Part shown: positions 61,851 through 64,000 of the stretch, piece by piece
Position numbering within the stretch: the stretch's first letter is position 1
How the letters are laid out: each line of letters opens with the position of its first letter
Source: JABHIE01 sp964584805
GTDB taxonomy: Bacteria; Planctomycetota; UBA1135
Direction of reading: 5' to 3'
NCBI GenBank assembly: GCA_964584805.1
Contig: CAZPAY010000004.1
Coordinates: 84,421 to 148,420 of the forward strand
DNA: 64,000 nt
Notes under the pieces: model-generated
Told to the model about the DNA's origin: nothing
Seen by the model: the letters and a program-made list of their open reading frames with translations, nothing else
Databases searched by the model: none
Program-made: the position numbers and the translations under genes

Positions 61851-63521
61851 TTAGGGCGCAATCGTGAGCGGGTTCGCCCACGAGGCATAATCCCAAACTC
61901 CGCCAATCTGGCCGGCAACCGAGGCCAGCCAGTAAGTTGTACCTACCATGCTTGCGGGTAAACCGGCAGGTACCCAAATCGCGGCCATCCCGTCGCCGTA
62001 TGCGCTCAGCACCCCAGCAAACCCAAGGCATGGAGCAGGGACATCTCCGGCGATGGTGGACTGCAAGAGGCCATCATTCTTTAGGGGAAGGTTTAGTCCA
62101 TTCCACAGAGTCGTACCTGGCCCAGCCAAATTGACAACGACTTGGTAAAGGCCCCAGCCTGCGCCCCACGGATAATCAAGGCCGTAAAAGACGACGCCAC
62201 CAGAGCTTGCAGACAATTCATAGGAGGATGGCTGTAGGATTGGCGTCCATTGTGACCACGCTTGGAAATAGCCAGAGTCAACCCCACTTTCTGAATCTGC
62301 ACCGGGTGCGCCAACTAAAAAATCAGCGTGGAGTCGACCGTCGTAGTCACCAGCGGGCGCTACGCTCCAACCGTAGTAGTCTCCCCAATCGTATCCGGTG
62401 TAGTAGTTCAATACGGATAAGTCCGTGCCAGAGTAAAGGATGGCAGCGCCGCGAGCATGGTCGTATCCTGGCGCGCCAATTACGAAATCACTTGAGCCGT
62501 CGCCGTCGGTGTCACCGACGAGAGCGATTGCGGACCCAAGGGAGTCACCAGCGTATGAACCTGGAAAGGTAGTCAAGATGCTCCCGTCAAAACCTGAATA
62601 GGCATGAACGGCCCCTGCCCAGTCATTGGTGCCCATGGCACCGACAAAAACATCGTGGTATCCGTCTTGGTCGATGTCTCCAGCGGGAGAAACAGCACAG
62701 CCGAGATATTCATCAGCTGTAGTACCGGCGAATTCGTGAAGCACGGTTGAGGTGGCCCCGGAAAGAAGGTAGGCCTTTCCAGCGAAGGCCGATGCACCGT
62801 ATGCGCCAATAAGGTAATCGGGGGCGGGGGTGCCGTCTTGATTGGCGTCTCCCGCGCCAGAGACGCTAATGCCTAGGAATTCATTGATGGTGGAACCGAA
62901 AAAAGCGCCTACTCTCGCTCCATTTTTGGGTGTAAAAACGAAAGCGCCTCCGGAGTAACTGTTTATCGCATAGGCGCCAATTAGCAGCTCGTCAAAGCCG
63001 TCTGAATCCAGGTCGCCAATGTTGGCCATTGAGAAGCCAAATTGATCTGCGAGGTGTCCATTTGAGTCGAGGATGGACAGGATCGTGGCATCGTAGCCAG
63101 ATATCAAGTAGACCTCACCGTAGCCAGCACTGGAATTAGGAGCGCCGACAGCAATGTCGGCATAGCCATCTTGGTTTAGATCGCCGAGGGGCGCGATGCT
63201 TGCGCCGAATGTGTCGCCAGCGACGAAACCGGTTAGCTCCCAAAGCATTGTGCCATCCCAGCCAGAATAGACATATACGGCTCCTGCGTAGGAATAGGCG
63301 CCTGGCGCAGCAACGGCAATGTCATCGTAGCCGTCAGCATTGAGGTCGCCGAGCTAGCACATTTGCGTGCCTACGCTCTCGTCAGTTGCAATGCCCCAAG
63401 TCTCGTGGAGCATATGGCTTTGGTAGTGCTCGCCCTGAGCGAAGGCATTTTGCGACGCGAGTAGGGCGATGCAAATGCCGGCAAGGAGAACTTTCGTTGA
63501 TTGAGTGGAGGGGATGCGCAT
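61851..63521 (-). pseudogene. Secreted FG-GAP (integrin-like propeller) protein, premature stop
   Basis: The natural start is ATG 63521, with signal peptide ending SQNAFA|Q. After 55 codons the frame meets a TAG at 63354-63356, then continues open to 61851; the total would be 556 codons. After the stop come seven FG-GAP repeats, recognised by GDLNxDGYxDIxVGAP with Ca-binding Asp residues; the first follows the stop immediately and is lost if translation starts at the later ATG 63248. The last about 135 residues are a separate beta-rich module. A single-base change such as from TCG would remove the stop. Either a nonsense mutation or a base-calling error. Function unknown; probably a surface adhesin-like propeller. 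Confidence 0.82.
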
Positions 63522-63579
63522 GTTTGAGGGGAGGGGAGGGCAGTCTTTTTAAACCCTAACCAGAGCGCCAGGTTTCGGT

Positions 63580-63619
63580 AAAAAGGAAGAAACCAGCTCT
63601 AATGAGAAGAGCTGGTTTC
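63580..63619 (-). terminator. Intrinsic terminator for the minus-strand gene at the window end
   Basis: A perfect 12-bp stem (GAAACCAGCTCT at 63589-63600 with its complement at 63608-63619) around a 7-base loop; on the minus strand the tail is TTCCTTTTTA. It ends the transcript of the gene at 63642 and separates it from the FG-GAP gene. Confidence 0.85.
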
Positions 63620-63641
63620 AGTTGGATATGCAGATGGAGGC

Positions 63642-64000
63642 CTATTGGACTACAAACTCGCCCGTGCGAGCGTACGGTGCAGCGTTGTAGGCCGCGGCGT
63701 CGATGACTGAAAACCAAACAGATAAGCCAGCCGCATTGCCAGGGATGCCCTGCGTTGCTGTTAGCGTGTAGCCGTTGGAATCAGATGTCTTCATAGGAGT
63801 TGCCATAAAGGCAACGGGGTTGGTGAGGCCCGTGTCGATGTCGTAATTGCCCGTGCCAATGGCAATGTTAGCCTTGCCGTTTCCAGGCCCATTTAGGCTA
63901 TAGAAGAAGTACTGGTTCGTGTTTGGCGTACCGTAAGAGGCTTCTAATTGAATCGACCCACCGGCCGCTACGCTTCCTATTACATCTAGGGTGTAGTCGG
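63642..64000 (-). CDS. C-terminal part of a secreted protein, 5' truncated by window edge
   Basis: About 118 residues are visible; the start is beyond 64000. The reading frame contains a beta-rich module with YFFYSLNGPGNG and VAAGGSIQLEASYG, followed by VAFMATPMKTSDSNGYTLTATQGIP and ending GEFVVQ. This resembles the C-terminal module of the two subtilases (FYYSLRGTGATW). The N-terminal domain is unknown. A terminator follows the stop. The gene is likely another secreted protein of the same group. Confidence 0.75.
   Translation of the reverse strand, partial: DYTLDVIGSVAAGGSIQLEASYGTPNTNQYFFYSLNGPGNGKANIAIGTGNYDIDTGLTNPVAFMATPMKTSDSNGYTLTATQGIPGNAAGLSVWFSVIDAAAYNAAPYARTGEFVVQ

Overview
The window looks like a piece of a Gram-negative bacterial chromosome of moderate GC content, most likely from the Planctomycetota. 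The envelope genes (OprP-type porin, DUF481 outer-membrane protein, Wza/Wzz/Wzx-like polysaccharide genes, an LptF/LptG pair) require an outer membrane. The large secreted proteins (matrixin with IPT/TIG domains, FG-GAP propeller, tandem subtilases ending in a shared beta-rich module, HEAT-type proteins ending in a Trp motif) are typical of planctomycete genomes. The taxonomic call is an inference from gene content. A run of ten Ns at 28712-28721 and three single-base lesions suggest a draft or metagenome assembly.

Layout. 1-9.6 kb: porin end, ThrE-type exporter, secreted Asp-box protein, PDZ protein, matrixin metalloprotease, an alkaline-phosphatase-superfamily lipoprotein and a universal stress protein. 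9.6-24.1 kb: an exonuclease, then an exopolysaccharide/LPS region (flippase, PIG-L deacetylase, Wza-like export protein, phosphodiesterase, GH39-like glycosidase, O-antigen ligase/polymerase, Wzz-like protein, a double kinase-domain protein, LptF and LptG). 24.1-26.4 kb: TPR lipoprotein, tRNA-Ala(CGC), nitrilase-family amidase. 26.4-35.6 kb: an acyl-CoA cluster (thiolase, 3-hydroxybutyryl-CoA dehydrogenase, FabH-like synthase, MDR reductase, two acyl-CoA dehydrogenases, MeaB, a stand-alone B12-binding mutase subunit, an MBL hydrolase), interrupted by the assembly gap and a truncated sigma-54 activator. 35.6-41.0 kb: a minus-strand operon of DUF481 protein, THUMP-like methyltransferase, oligopeptide-binding protein and two permeases. 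41.1-47.5 kb: Xaa-Pro aminopeptidase, NatAB-type ABC exporter, DUF309, HEAT protein, FAD oxidoreductase. 47.5-53.9 kb: a minus-strand run of S41 protease, TsaD, unknown secreted protein, CarA and a CehA-type PHP hydrolase. 54.1-56.6 kb: QueD-FolE, a possible tiny membrane protein, a regulator fusing an XRE HTH to a shikimate-kinase-like domain (BzdR/BoxR architecture) and a holin-like membrane protein. 56.7-64 kb: octaheme cytochrome c with tandem hairpins behind it, two tandem subtilases (the second frameshifted), an FG-GAP propeller gene with a premature stop, and the end of another secreted-protein gene.

Most interesting leads: (1) the BzdR/BoxR-like regulator diverges from a holin-like gene across a perfect 15-bp tandem repeat carrying TGCA cores, one copy covering a plausible -35 box of the regulator; (2) a related C-terminal module seems to recur on unrelated extracellular proteins; (3) a double WaaP-type kinase-domain protein sits between polysaccharide and LptFG genes; (4) three broken genes (28.97, 60.80, 63.35 kb) each differ from an intact reading frame by one base. 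No CRISPR array, insertion sequence, rRNA or prophage was seen. No gene-free stretch exceeds about 250 bases.
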